A DNA stretch of 64,000 nucleotides from Methylotenera_A sp040387515 (GCA_040387515.1 JAZKDP010000021.1:1-64000); one strand, 5' to 3'; shown: positions 26,305 to 35,832, counted from the stretch's first letter. Program-made: numbers and translations. Notes: generated by a model from the letters alone, not told the origin.

Positions 26305-28353
26305 TTAAAAATCTAACCTAACATTAATACGCGCGCGCCGCTTAAGCGTGTTGTAATCAGCAAATTCCTGATAATGATCATTGAATAGATTTTCAACAAC
26401 AATCGCAACCTCGCCATTGCGGCGACCATAATCAAATCTTCGCGCCAGTCTAACATCACATTTTCTGATTAAATCGACCGGGTCGCCATCCCCCAAAAGG
26501 GTAGTTGCACTTGTTTGATAATAGGCAAAGCTCCCATCCCACTGATGATTAAAACGATGTGTAACAAGTGTGCTGGTTGTGTTGCGTGGCATTGATTTTA
26601 TATAATTACGCTTTAATCCATCCTGTGTCTCCCGAATATGCACATAAGCGTGATTAAATAATAATCGGGTACTGCGGGTTAGTGGCCAATTTGCCTGAAA
26701 CTCAATCCCTTCAACCCTTGCGCCACCTTGATTATCGCTTGTTGTTACATCTGCATCCAAAAATGGATTGAGTAACAAGGTATTTGCAGGCACGGTAAAA
26801 TCGGTACGGTCAACATCCCTGACTACATGATTGATACGATCACTGAACAACCGAGCATCTAAATGCAGGCGGCCAATTTCACCAACATAACCAAGTTCAG
26901 TTGAGACAATTTGCTCGGGTTCTACGTCGCCCTTATTGGCTCTATATTGATAAATGAGCGCGCTGGGATTTGCCAATGTAGTTGGTATGACCAACCGATT
27001 TTGAAATTTTTCTTCCACATAATTAGGCGTGCGTAACGCACTAGAAACTCCAAACCTAAAGCTATGATCTGGATTCAACTTAAAGTTAATACTCGCTCTG
27101 GGTGAAATATCAGTCCCCGTAAAATCATTATGTTCCAACATGGCACCGGCATTAATGGTTAATTTTTCATGCGGCCGTAACTCTACATGCCCAAACAAAC
27201 GCAGCAGATCAAAATAATCGGTATTTTTGCTGGCCAAATAAAAAGGTGCATAAGTTGAATCTCTTCGCATGCTTGCACCCCACACCGCGCGCGCATTACT
27301 GGCAAGTGTAAAAGTATGTTGTGCTTCAATGTCGGTACGTTTTTGCACGACTTCGTTGTCAATCACTAATCTGCCATTCACCAAATTTGGACTTAATGCC
27401 CCAATCAATGGCCTTAAATCAACCGAGGTCGCCGTATCATCCGATTGATCATAACTGTGATACGCCTGCAGCGTTAAATCACTGGTATCTGAAATGCTAT
27501 GTCGCCAGCGAATTAACCCAAAATGGTTATTAATTTGCTTGGTACGTGGCAAAAATACAATATTGTCTTCGTTAATATTACCTTCACCGCGCGCGCCATC
27601 GGTAATACCAAACTCAAACTCAAGGTTATCATTTGAATCAAGCCGATACTCCGCTTGTGAGCTAATAAAACGGGTACGTTTAAAATCGTTGCGGTTATCT
27701 AAACCGTCATCTTGCCGATATCCAGTCGTCAATCGATAACCAAAATCATCCACCTTGCCTGCATGGCGATAAAACACTTCGTTACGCCCATTACCATGAG
27801 TTGCAATAACACTGTTATTCGGCGTTTCAGATGGCGTTTGTGTGATGATATTAATCACACCAAAATAAGAATTTGCACCATAACTAGCGGCGTTAGGGCC
27901 ACGCGTTACTTCAATACGCTCAATATCAACAAGCGCAATTGGCAATTCGCTCCAATTAACACCACCAAACAGCGGGCTGTAAACCGACCGACCGTTAATC
28001 ATCACTTGCATCGTACCCGCATAAGCCGATGTCATACCATGATAACTAACCGTATGATTGGTGTTGTAAACGTAACCGGCATTGGTTCCTACGTACATGC
28101 CAGGCACTAGCCGAAAGATCTCTGGCAAATCGACGATACCACTGGCGCGAATGGTTTCACGACTAATCACTGTGACCGCAGAAGGCACATCAGCAGGTGC
28201 TTGTGCTAAGCGCGATACCGTCAGCACTTTTGGCACTTCACCCATATAATCATCTTCAGACAACATATCCGAAGACGATTCTTCTGCATATGCCACAGGC
28301 TCACAGGTGAGAAATGCCGCCACAAACAATAGTCGATACAGGTAACTTTTCAT
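26305..28353 (-). CDS. TonB-dependent outer membrane receptor
   Basis: A 682-residue outer-membrane protein with a signal peptide ending at VAYA. A possible TonB-box region is near KVLTVSRL. The plug domain (about 45-165) contains VPSAVTVISRETIRASGIVDL and IERIEVTRGPNAASYGANSYFGVINI in the usual form, and a 22-strand barrel follows, ending in an aromatic residue (RINVRLDF). The ligand is not evident: no siderophore or cobalamin genes are close. It is the first gene of an operon with a periplasmic binding protein and a GGDEF-EAL enzyme, which suggests that uptake and c-di-GMP signalling are coupled. Confidence 0.9.
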   Translation of the reverse strand: MKSYLYRLLFVAAFLTCEPVAYAEESSSDMLSEDDYMGEVPKVLTVSRLAQAPADVPSAVTVISRETIRASGIVDLPEIFRLVPGMYVGTNAGYVYNTNHTVSYHGMTSAYAGTMQVMINGRSVYSPLFGGVNWSELPIALVDIERIEVTRGPNAASYGANSYFGVINIITQTPSETPNNSVIATHGNGRNEVFYRHAGKVDDFGYRLTTGYRQDDGLDNRNDFKRTRFISSQAEYRLDSNDNLEFEFGITDGARGEGNINEDNIVFLPRTKQINNHFGLIRWRHSISDTSDLTLQAYHSYDQSDDTATSVDLRPLIGALSPNLVNGRLVIDNEVVQKRTDIEAQHTFTLASNARAVWGASMRRDSTYAPFYLASKNTDYFDLLRLFGHVELRPHEKLTINAGAMLEHNDFTGTDISPRASINFKLNPDHSFRFGVSSALRTPNYVEEKFQNRLVIPTTLANPSALIYQYRANKGDVEPEQIVSTELGYVGEIGRLHLDARLFSDRINHVVRDVDRTDFTVPANTLLLNPFLDADVTTSDNQGGARVEGIEFQANWPLTRSTRLLFNHAYVHIRETQDGLKRNYIKSMPRNTTSTLVTHRFNHQWDGSFAYYQTSATTLLGDGDPVDLIRKCDVRLARRFDYGRRNGEVAIVVENLFNDHYQEFADYNTLKRRARINVRLDF

Positions 28354-28503
28354 TGTTTTAATACTCTCGGGTTAATCTCACCGTGTATGTAGATGCTTGC
28401 ACCTGACGGTTACATCGTGCTTTGTTAAAATTTTAATTAATTTTATTATTTATGAGTCTTATTATTTAATAGCTTTTAAAACAAACGTCTTAATATGATT
28501 ATA

Positions 28504-29361
28504 TTATTTGGCTTTAAGCTTAATCCAGTATTTACGTACCAGCCAAATCACGGGGATGCCAATCAATAGCCAAGGAATTAAACCAACGACAAAAGTAATC
28601 ACAGCACCGAAGCTTTCCATCATCACCTGCCCTGCATTTTTCAGCGCGCGGGCTACCGGTGCAAAAAAACCTTGTTCTGTAATGCCTTGGCTGGCAGTGA
28701 AATTAATATTCACAGCGACCAAATCCGTTTCTAATGCCAACACTTTACGAATACTGGCAATGCTATCTAACTCACTTTGCGTATTCGCCAACTCACGCTC
28801 TACATCGATAATATCCTTAAACTTCGCCGTTTTATCACCTAACATCAAACGCAGTCTATCCCTCAAATCAGTTAGATTTTTAATTCTAGCATCCGCATCC
28901 ATCACCTGAATTGTTTTATCTTCACTATCTCGGCCATGCTGCATCACTTCGCCGTTTTCTGCCAATCCAGTCAAAAATATACTGACATTTCTAGGCGGTA
29001 CACGCAGGCTTAAAGACGCAGATGGCGGACTATAAGGCGTTTCGCGATTGTAATTTGCACTGAGCAATTGGCAGCCTAGCGCTTCACAATGTTTGATGGT
29101 GGCATCAAAACTCGCCTGCATTTTTTCTGGTGCCGTTTCAATTTGTAAATGATGGCGGAGCGCAATGTATTTTTTAGCGGCCGCATTAATTGGCTCGCTA
29201 ATTTCAGTCAAACCTAATTCAGCGCCACCTGCTGAGTCGGCAGCCATTTTTGCCGTTGGCGCAGACCTTGCCATTTCAAAAGAATTAGTGGCAGCATCTT
29301 GCTTATTGCAAGCCATTAACAGCAACGATAGTAGTGCAATTAAACCGTACTTCATGTGCAA
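28504..29361 (-). CDS. DUF4349 lipoprotein
   Basis: A 285-residue protein with a lipoprotein signal peptide (lipobox LLMAC). The central domain carries the YNRETPYSPPSASLSLRVP-type block, and a coiled-coil-like segment follows with DLRDRLRLMLGDK and IIDVERELANTQSELDSI. One C-terminal membrane segment (about 255-275) ends in a basic tail. This is the usual layout of the DUF4349 family, whose function is unknown. An acylated N-terminus together with a C-terminal membrane segment is unusual topologically. It is a single gene between the receptor operon and ruvA. Confidence 0.8.
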   Translation of the reverse strand: MHMKYGLIALLSLLLMACNKQDAATNSFEMARSAPTAKMAADSAGGAELGLTEISEPINAAAKKYIALRHHLQIETAPEKMQASFDATIKHCEALGCQLLSANYNRETPYSPPSASLSLRVPPRNVSIFLTGLAENGEVMQHGRDSEDKTIQVMDADARIKNLTDLRDRLRLMLGDKTAKFKDIIDVERELANTQSELDSIASIRKVLALETDLVAVNINFTASQGITEQGFFAPVARALKNAGQVMMESFGAVITFVVGLIPWLLIGIPVIWLVRKYWIKLKAK

Positions 29362-29453
29362 ATCCTCTTTCTCGTTGCAAAGCGAATCACGCTTTTAATA
29401 TTGCCAAATTGTACCTTTTTAATGCGTAAAAGCCAGCAATGCCAATACATATG

Positions 29454-29485
29454 AAAAAGCCACCACTGTTGTGTGATGGCTTTTT
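29454..29485. terminator. Terminator after ruvA
   Basis: A 13-bp stem with one mismatch (AAAAAGCCACCAC / GTGATGGCTTTTT) has a 6-base loop and a T-run on one side and an A-run on the other. It lies 28 bases past the ruvA stop and probably ends the yebC-ruvC-ruvA transcript. It could also insulate the DUF4349 gene. Confidence 0.75.
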
Positions 29486-29513
29486 TGTAAACATATGGTT
29501 AATTAACCCGAAA

Positions 29514-30098
29514 TTAACTTGATTTAGAAAGTAATTTAAGCGATTGCCTAATACCTTCTGAAACAGACAAATCTTTTGGTAATAATTTAATCGTTGCTAG
29601 CGCTTCTTTATCGTTATAACCCAATGCCAATAAGGCATTTAATATATCGCTAGTAGCAGATTTTGGTTGAGCAATACCAACACTATTGACACCATTAATA
29701 GAGAATTTATCTTTTAACTCAAGCAATAATCGCTCTGCGGTTTTTTTGCCGATACCTGGAATACGCGTCAGCATCGTCACTTCCTGTAGATTAACCGCTT
29801 GAATCAAATCTTCAATACTCATGCCGCTTAAAATAGATAAAGCCGACTTCGCGCCGATACCATTTACTTTAAGCAATTGTTTAAACGTACTTTTTTCTTG
29901 CTCAGAACCAAAGCCGTACAATAGCTGCGCATCTTCACGCACCACCATATAAGTCAGCAACTGTACTTTTGCGCCAATGTCAGGCAAGTTGTAAAAAGTG
30001 CTCATCGGCACTTCCACCTCATAACCCACGCCTGCGCAATCAATCACCACTTGTGGTGGCGCTTTTTCAATCAAAATACCGTTTAATCGTGCAATCAT
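29514..30098 (-). CDS. ruvA: Holliday junction DNA helicase subunit RuvA
   Basis: RuvA holds the Holliday junction open and loads RuvB. The 194-residue protein has the OB-fold N-terminus (MIARLNGILIEKAPPQVVID), TYMVVREDAQLLYGF, and two helix-hairpin-helix motifs (LKVNGIGAKSALSILSG and LTRIPGIGKKTAERLLLEL). The C-terminal RuvB-binding domain contains LLALGYNDKEA. It is 74 bases downstream of ruvC on the same strand. Confidence 0.97.
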   Translation of the reverse strand: MIARLNGILIEKAPPQVVIDCAGVGYEVEVPMSTFYNLPDIGAKVQLLTYMVVREDAQLLYGFGSEQEKSTFKQLLKVNGIGAKSALSILSGMSIEDLIQAVNLQEVTMLTRIPGIGKKTAERLLLELKDKFSINGVNSVGIAQPKSATSDILNALLALGYNDKEALATIKLLPKDLSVSEGIRQSLKLLSKSS

Positions 30099-30172
30099 AA
30101 TTCTGCTTTAAATAAATGTGTGTAAACCGCTTGAAATCATTATAGCTAAAGGAGGCACGGCGTAATTTGGTT

Positions 30173-30733
30173 TTATACAAGCCGCCCATTCTTAACCCGA
30201 AAACCTGCGGTCGCTAACTTCCCCAAACCCTGCCCGCCATGTGCATGACAAATCGCACAAGCCAATGCATCGGCAGAATCTGGTTTCGGTGCTGCTGGTA
30301 GATTCAGCAAGCGCTTGACCATTTCCTGCACTTGCTCTTTTTGCGCATGACCATTGCCGACAACGGCCTGCTTAACTTGTAATGCAGTGTATTCCGCCAC
30401 GGTTAAATCACGAATCACCGCTGCGCTAATTGCTGCGCCACGCGCCTGACCGAGCAATAAAGTCGATTGCGGGTTGACGTTTACGAACACCTTCTCAATC
30501 GCCACTTGGTTCGGCTGGTAAGTATCAATGACTTCAAACAAGCCATCCAGAATAATTTTTAGCCGCGCCGGCAACTCTTCCCTGTCGTCTTCACCTTCTA
30601 TTTTGTTCTTTTTGCCGCTGGCGGTTTTAATGGTACCGCTGGCGATATAAGTGATTTTCTCACCAACCTTTTCAATCACGCCAAAGCCAGTGTTACGTAA
30701 GCCAGGGTCAATTCCGAGTATGCGAGTAATCAC
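30173..30733 (-). CDS. ruvC: Holliday junction resolvase RuvC
   Basis: RuvC cleaves Holliday junctions within the RuvABC complex. The 186-residue protein keeps the acidic active-site residues: Asp in GIDPGLRNTGFG, Glu in VAIEKVFVN, and the C-terminal Asp pair in KPDSADALACAICHAH. A small insertion with charged residues (KKNKIEGEDDREE) occurs around residues 42-55 before LPARL. The start shares one base with the yebC stop, so yebC-ruvC-ruvA form one operon. Confidence 0.97.
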   Translation of the reverse strand: MITRILGIDPGLRNTGFGVIEKVGEKITYIASGTIKTASGKKNKIEGEDDREELPARLKIILDGLFEVIDTYQPNQVAIEKVFVNVNPQSTLLLGQARGAAISAAVIRDLTVAEYTALQVKQAVVGNGHAQKEQVQEMVKRLLNLPAAPKPDSADALACAICHAHGGQGLGKLATAGFRVKNGRLV

Positions 30734-31458
30734 TATTCTTCAATTAACGCGGTTGTGTAGACATCTTGCACATCATCTAAATCTTCTAATGCGTCTAAGA
30801 TTTTTTGCATTTTAATCGCATCATCACCAGTAAATTCAACTTCATTCAGTGGCTTCATAGTCACTTCACTTAATACGGGTTTTAAACCAGCTGCTTCCAG
30901 CGCTTCTTTTACGGTAATAAAGTCATTTGGTGCTGTAATCACTTCTATACTGCCATCTTCATCTGTTACGATGTCTTCTGCGCCCGCTTCCAGCGCCGCT
31001 TCCATCACTTTATCTTCAATGATTCCCGGCTCAAACACTAAGCTACCACAATGCTTAAACATAAATGCCACTGAGCCATCTGTGCCTAAATTTCCACCGA
31101 ATTTAGTCAAAGCATGGCGCACGTCAGCCACTGCACGTTGTTTGTTATCAGTTAAGCAATCAATAATAATCGCCGCACCATTAATGCCGTAGCCTTCATA
31201 ACGGATTTCTTCGTAGTTCACGCCTTCCAATTCACCCGTACCTTTTTTAATGGCACGTGTGATGTTGTCTGCCGGCATGTTTTCTTCTTTGGCCTCAGCA
31301 ACTGCAGCGCGCAATCGTGGGTTCATGGTGACATCGCCACCACTTAAACGCGCTGCGACAGTGATTTCTTTAATGATTTTGGTGAAAATTTTGCCGCGTT
31401 TGGCGTCTTGGCGACCTTTGCGGTGTTGGATATTTGCCCATTTACTGTGTCCTGCCAT
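30733..31458 (-). CDS. yebC: YebC/PmpR family DNA-binding protein
   Basis: YebC-family proteins bind DNA as regulators in some bacteria, and some members help translation of proline stretches. The 241-residue protein starts with the typical MAGHSKWANIQHRKGRQDAK and contains GKIFTKIIKEITVAAR, ITRAIKKGTGE and YEGYGINGAAIIIDCLTDN. An AGGAAAT ribosome binding site precedes the ATG. It heads yebC-ruvC-ruvA, a very conserved order in proteobacteria. I cannot tell which YebC function applies. Confidence 0.96.
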   Translation of the reverse strand: MAGHSKWANIQHRKGRQDAKRGKIFTKIIKEITVAARLSGGDVTMNPRLRAAVAEAKEENMPADNITRAIKKGTGELEGVNYEEIRYEGYGINGAAIIIDCLTDNKQRAVADVRHALTKFGGNLGTDGSVAFMFKHCGSLVFEPGIIEDKVMEAALEAGAEDIVTDEDGSIEVITAPNDFITVKEALEAAGLKPVLSEVTMKPLNEVEFTGDDAIKMQKILDALEDLDDVQDVYTTALIEE

Positions 31459-31660
31459 GCTATTTCCTTGATATTTTTAGATTCTCGGGCATTTTATCAT
31501 AGGCTTTTAATGTGCGAGAAATGCGGCAAAAATGACTTGTTAATTTAGTAGTTAATCCATTTTAACCGATTAAAATTGGTTAAATAAAAGCGTTAACTAT
31601 GCGCTCTTTATAAAGGCTCAAGCCGTGAATAACCAATTAATGCGCTCTTATTTGCTGCGT

Positions 31661-32956
31661 CTAGTGTTTTGGATAAACCCGCACCAACAACACACGTGGA
31701 CCGACCATTTTCTTTACTACTACTGAGAACTGATCAAACTCGATACGTTGCCCTTCTTCTGGCAACTCGGTTAATTTCCACAAAACCAATCCCGCGACCG
31801 TATCTGCATCATCCGATTCGATATCGATGCCCAGCGTACGCTCAAGTGTGTTAATGGATAATGAGCCTTTACCAAGTAGCGACCCATCATCTAGTTTTGT
31901 CCACTCGCTTTGCGATTGCCTGAACTCGTCATGAATATCCCCAACCAGCGCAGACAATAAATTATCCAAGGTAATAAATCCGACTGGCGGATTGTCGGGA
32001 TACGCAACCACCGTAAAATGCGGCGCACCGCGTTGCAATTTTCTGAAAAGCTCTGTCGCTAATGTATCAGGTGAAACCATTTTCACTGGCCTCATCAGAC
32101 TTTGAATATCGGTAAATTGGCTGTCTTTTGTGAGGGCGATAAAAATATCTTTGATATGAATAATACCAATCACTTGCCCATCGTCCGCCACCAGCGGATA
32201 ACGGCTGTAGCGATGTTGCACGATGCGCTCCATATTTTGCTTAAATGTTTCATCTGCCTGCAAAGCGATTGCTTCATGAAAAGGATGCATCAAATCTGAC
32301 ACGGCTAACTCTCTAAAATCAATCGCCTGCGCCAGCACTTTCCATTCGGATGAGCTAAAACTTTCGTTGGGGTGCGAGCTGCGCAAAATAAGTTTCAACT
32401 CTTCATTGGAGTATTGCATCTCATGCCCAGCTTTGTTTTTTAACTTTAGGACATTAATGATCATATTTGAGCTTTTATTCAACACCCAAATAGCAGGGAA
32501 CATTACCCAGTAAAATCCATATAATGCCGGCGCAGTCCATAAGCTCACACGCTCTGCCATGCGGATAGCCAATGTTTTAGGCACTAATTCACCTAGCACG
32601 ATATGCATATAAGAAATGGTAAAAAAGGCGGCGATAAACGCGATGCCATGAATGAGTTTTTGACTTTCCACCCCAGCGCGGATTAAGGCAGGCTCAATTA
32701 GTGCCGCAAAGGCGGGCTCGCCCACCCAGCCTAATCCCAGCGATGCCAAGGTAATGCCTAGCTGACATGCCGATAAATAAGCATCTAAACTGCCATGCAC
32801 TTTGGCAAGCATTTTGCCACGCCAGCCCAAATTTTTTGCAATGGCACGTACGCGCGTACTACGTAGCTTGACTAAGCCAAACTCCGCCGCAACAAAAAAC
32901 CCATTCAATAAAACTAGTAGTACGGCGAGGAAAATTAAAAACAGATTGGCGCTCAT
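31661..32956 (-). CDS. CNNM/CBS-pair/CorC transporter-domain protein
   Basis: A 431-residue inner-membrane protein of the family long annotated as hemolysin-related. It has a DUF21/CNNM domain with about four hydrophobic segments (1-150), two CBS domains (about 205-325; VSDLMHPFHEAI, YPLVADDGQVIGIIHIKDIF, PVGFITLDNLLSALVGDI), and a C-terminal CorC_HlyC domain (about 345-428). Relatives act in Mg2+ or Co2+ efflux. It is a single gene, about 200 bases from yebC, with no clear partner. Confidence 0.9.
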   Translation of the reverse strand: MSANLFLIFLAVLLVLLNGFFVAAEFGLVKLRSTRVRAIAKNLGWRGKMLAKVHGSLDAYLSACQLGITLASLGLGWVGEPAFAALIEPALIRAGVESQKLIHGIAFIAAFFTISYMHIVLGELVPKTLAIRMAERVSLWTAPALYGFYWVMFPAIWVLNKSSNMIINVLKLKNKAGHEMQYSNEELKLILRSSHPNESFSSSEWKVLAQAIDFRELAVSDLMHPFHEAIALQADETFKQNMERIVQHRYSRYPLVADDGQVIGIIHIKDIFIALTKDSQFTDIQSLMRPVKMVSPDTLATELFRKLQRGAPHFTVVAYPDNPPVGFITLDNLLSALVGDIHDEFRQSQSEWTKLDDGSLLGKGSLSINTLERTLGIDIESDDADTVAGLVLWKLTELPEEGQRIEFDQFSVVVKKMVGPRVLLVRVYPKH

Positions 32957-33167
32957 GGCTGGTAGAAATATTTTTTATTATGCGAATAACAGCCTTCAAG
33001 TTTAGCATGAAGTGATTATTCGGATATGACAGCTACAAAACAAGTTAATTAAAGTCGTTAAAAGACTTGGTGCATGGGCACTTGGGCGATAATTTAAGAC
33101 TAATCATCCAATTAAACTTGAGAAAACTTCTTACTTAATCTAACTTGATTGGTTAAATTTTTAATAT

Positions 33168-34088
33168 TTAGCTATCTTGCGCCATTGCAGGCTCTACAGG
33201 TTTATGTTGACGAATGCTGATGTAAGAAATCGTGATGAGTGACAAACCGATTAGCAACATGCCAATTGTTTCCATGTGATCAGGCACTTCATTTAGCTGT
33301 ATCCAGGCTGCTATCACGCCAATTACTGGCGCCAACATAGACGCCATACTGGCTACGCCTGCAGGCAAGCGTTGTAGCGCATATAACCATAATAACCAAG
33401 CCAATGCGCCACTTAAAAACACGTTGAACAATACCGAGCCAATAAAATAGCCTGTCCATTGAATGGGCGCCGCGGGTACGATAAGGGCAATTGCCACCAT
33501 CGGTACTGAACCTAACAGCATTGGCCAAGCACTTAAATTGAGCAAATCTAAATTTGGGCGCCGCTGATGCAGTTTTTTAGAAATAATCGCCGATAACGCC
33601 CATGAAACGCCTGAACATAAGGCCAAAAACATGCTAAAGCCATCGGCCTTGATATGTAGCGGATCAAAAATCAACACCATGCCAAATACACCTGAGACCA
33701 CCGCTAACCATTGCCAGCCTTGAACTTTTTCGCCCAACATTGGCCATGCGAATAACATTACCCAAAATGGCATGGTATAAGTCAAAACAGCAGTTTTACC
33801 AGCTCCACCTTCTACCAACGCCCAAACCAACAGCCCTGTAAAGCCAATTGTTTGTAGCAAACCCAGCACTAGCATGGTGGGAAATTCTTTTAAACCCATT
33901 GGTCTTTTGCTAAAAAACATCACTACAAATAGCACAACCGCGCCAAAAAAAGTGCGTATCGCAGCAAACTGAAAAGGCCCTGCGTATTGCAGCGCGCTTT
34001 TCATCACCACCCAGTTATAACCCCAAATAATGGTTAATACCAGCAGCGCGATGAACGCGCGAATAGTCACTTTTGTGCTGTTTTGCAT
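33168..34088 (-). CDS. EamA-family (drug/metabolite) transporter
   Basis: A 306-residue inner-membrane protein with ten predicted membrane segments in two EamA repeats (about 10-145 and 155-290). Repeat landmarks are LTIIWGYNWVVMKSALQYAGP near the start in shortened form (IIWGYNWVVMKSAL) and the second-half SGALAWLLWLYALQRLPAG followed by PVIGVIAAWIQLNE. The substrate cannot be read from the sequence. It is on the same strand as, and downstream of, a SnoaL-like gene and a MarR regulator with a palindromic operator, so it may be a MarR-controlled exporter. Confidence 0.88.
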   Translation of the reverse strand: MQNSTKVTIRAFIALLVLTIIWGYNWVVMKSALQYAGPFQFAAIRTFFGAVVLFVVMFFSKRPMGLKEFPTMLVLGLLQTIGFTGLLVWALVEGGAGKTAVLTYTMPFWVMLFAWPMLGEKVQGWQWLAVVSGVFGMVLIFDPLHIKADGFSMFLALCSGVSWALSAIISKKLHQRRPNLDLLNLSAWPMLLGSVPMVAIALIVPAAPIQWTGYFIGSVLFNVFLSGALAWLLWLYALQRLPAGVASMASMLAPVIGVIAAWIQLNEVPDHMETIGMLLIGLSLITISYISIRQHKPVEPAMAQDS

Positions 34089-34140
34089 GGTTTTATACCT
34101 TGTTTACGGTCTTAAATTTAACTGCACTTTAAGAACTCTA

Positions 34141-34518
34141 CTAATTCCAAATATGCGTTACTGCTTTCCAAGCGCCATCAGCTTGTTTACGATAAACAAG
34201 GTGTACATTGCCACCGAAAGTTTGGCGCGCACCTTCTGCATCAATCATAGCACCTGCCCAATTACCGCGCTGATAGGCTAAATTGCCATCTGCTACCGCT
34301 TCAGTTAATGTCAATTTATGATCAATAACACCTGCTTCAATCAACCCCGCAAAGAATGCTTGAATTGCCTCTGTTCCAATTACTGGTGCACCAGCTGGCG
34401 CTGGCATTACCGTTGCATTGGCATCATATAGTTGCGCAATATCTGCTGGTTTTTTTGCATTAAATGCTTGGTCAAATTTTGCGTTGATTGCGGTTATTTC
34501 TGTTTGAATATTGCTCAT
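34141..34518 (-). CDS. SnoaL-like / DUF4440 (SgcJ/EcaC-type) protein
   Basis: A 125-residue soluble protein with the NTF2-like fold pattern. It has a helical start (ITAINAKFDQAFNAKKPADIAQLY), then a strand-rich half with ANATVMPAPAGAPVIGTEAIQAFF, HKLTLTEAVADGN, YQRGNWAG and WKAVTHIWN. It lacks a signal peptide. Relatives are small ligand-binding or stress-response proteins of unclear activity. It sits between marR and the EamA transporter on the same strand and may be part of the same regulated group. Confidence 0.75.
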   Translation of the reverse strand: MSNIQTEITAINAKFDQAFNAKKPADIAQLYDANATVMPAPAGAPVIGTEAIQAFFAGLIEAGVIDHKLTLTEAVADGNLAYQRGNWAGAMIDAEGARQTFGGNVHLVYRKQADGAWKAVTHIWN

Positions 34519-34578
34519 TTGATTACTCTCCTAAAAAATTTAATTACTCATTAACGTTAACTGATATTAAGCAGTGCG

Positions 34579-35082
34579 TTAAATAAGCGCAGGAATACCC
34601 ATATTTATTAGCCCCAACAACTGCTGAAGCTGCACGCGTTTTTCTTCATCTAAAGCCTGCATACACTGCCTTAGGCGCCGATAATAATCCGGCATCACCA
34701 CGTCCAATTTAGCCTGTCCCGCACTGGTTAACTGTATTTTCACGCTGCGTCTATCTTCTTTGGCAAACACCCTAGTCACCAAACCGTGTTGTTCTAAACC
34801 GTCTAACAATCCAGTCATGCTCGCGCGCGTCACACCTAATTTTTCTGCCAAAATGGATGGAGTAGAAGTGCTTGATTCTTCGCGCATTAATAGAATTAAC
34901 ACCCACCATCTACCCTGCAATAAATCGTGTTTGCTTAAGCATGCATCCAATGCAAGCGACAAATCCGTCGCCACACGTAGCAAATATAAAAAGCCAGAAA
35001 TTGCCGTCACATCCGCGTCAGGATAGCGGTCAGCGAATTTGCCTAATATTTCTGGCGTTGGAAGATCTCTTAGTTGTAGCAT
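34579..35082 (-). CDS. MarR-family transcriptional regulator
   Basis: A 167-residue winged-helix regulator. The DNA-binding domain has RWWVLILLMREES, ILAEKLGVTRASMTGLLDGLEQHGLV and RVFAKEDRRSVKIQLTSAG, the last being the wing with the conserved Asp-Arg pair. Flanking helices form the dimer interface. The start codon overlaps one copy of the half-site ATAGTTAG and a perfect palindrome of the same half-site lies 14-33 bases upstream, so autoregulation is very likely. The ligand is unknown. Nearby candidate targets are the SnoaL-like gene and the EamA transporter downstream. Confidence 0.9.
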   Translation of the reverse strand: MLQLRDLPTPEILGKFADRYPDADVTAISGFLYLLRVATDLSLALDACLSKHDLLQGRWWVLILLMREESSTSTPSILAEKLGVTRASMTGLLDGLEQHGLVTRVFAKEDRRSVKIQLTSAGQAKLDVVMPDYYRRLRQCMQALDEEKRVQLQQLLGLINMGIPALI

Positions 35083-35115
35083 AGTTAGGTATATTATAGT
35101 TAGCCAACTAACTAT
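35081..35115. promoter_or_regulatory. MarR operator: palindrome plus a third half-site
   Basis: ATAGTTAG-CCAA-CTAACTAT (35096-35115) is a perfect 8-bp inverted repeat of 20 bases in all. A third copy of ATAGTTAG (35081-35088) lies 15 bases away, in phase and touching the start codon. The size and position are typical of MarR-family operators. Confidence 0.75.
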
Positions 35116-35210
35116 GTCAACAACTTTATTATTAGTTTATTTATGGGCTTAGATATTGGCTAAATTATTTATCGGAGTATATTTAAACTGCTAATAAGCA
35201 GGAGAAGAAC

Positions 35211-35642
35211 ATGAAAACTTTACAACAAGTGTTAAATGACAAAAAGCATAAAGAAATCATTAGCATCGCGCCAAATCGTCCCGTTTTTGATGCGTTGGTT
35301 ATTCTGGCTGAGTATAAAGTTGGCGCTTTAGCTGTCATACAAGATGGCCGATTAGTTGGTATTTTTTCAGAACGTGATTACGCGCGTGAAGTGATATTAA
35401 AAGGCCGCTCATCCAAAACGACCCAAGTATCCGAGGTAATGACGCACAAGGTGATTACAGGCGAACCCAATGATTTGGTTGAAGCAACGCTGAGCATGAT
35501 GAGTGAAAAGCGTATTCGTCATTTGCCGGTGATGCATGACAAAATGATATTAGGCATGCTGTCGCTGGGTGACTTGGTGAAAGAGACAATCGCCTACCAA
35601 CAACGCTTAATCAAAGAGTTAGAACAATATATTTGTGGCTAA
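35211..35642 (+). CDS. CBS-domain pair protein
   Basis: A 143-residue soluble protein made of two CBS domains and little else. The first is about 10-65 with ISIAPNRPVFDALVILAEYKVGALAVIQDGRLVGIFSERDYAR in shortened form (GALAVIQDGRLVGIFSERDY). The second is about 75-135 with VMTHKVITGEPNDLVEATLSMMSEKRIRHLPVMHD, given here as EKRIRHLPVMHD. Pairs like this bind adenine nucleotides and act as stand-alone regulators. GGAGAAG lies 7 bases upstream of the ATG. It is a single gene, divergent from marR, with an unknown partner. Confidence 0.9.
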   Translation: MKTLQQVLNDKKHKEIISIAPNRPVFDALVILAEYKVGALAVIQDGRLVGIFSERDYAREVILKGRSSKTTQVSEVMTHKVITGEPNDLVEATLSMMSEKRIRHLPVMHDKMILGMLSLGDLVKETIAYQQRLIKELEQYICG

Positions 35643-35832
35643 TTTAGGTATTTAACCTGATTAATGATGCCAAGCTCATGAAAATACGTAAGCAGAGTTA
35701 ATGTCTAACCGTAGGTACTAAACCAAACACCACGCGCACAATGCAGTCATACAAACAAGCAACGAATTAAAGAAATTTAATTATGCTTGTTGTGAATATA
35801 AATTTGTACTTAATTTAAAAAGGAGATTTATC

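Noticed and set aside
28354..28503. Cobalamin riboswitch upstream of the TonB-dependent receptor
   Set aside because: The leader is only about 150 bases, and I could not find the conserved B12 box or a supporting set of stems.
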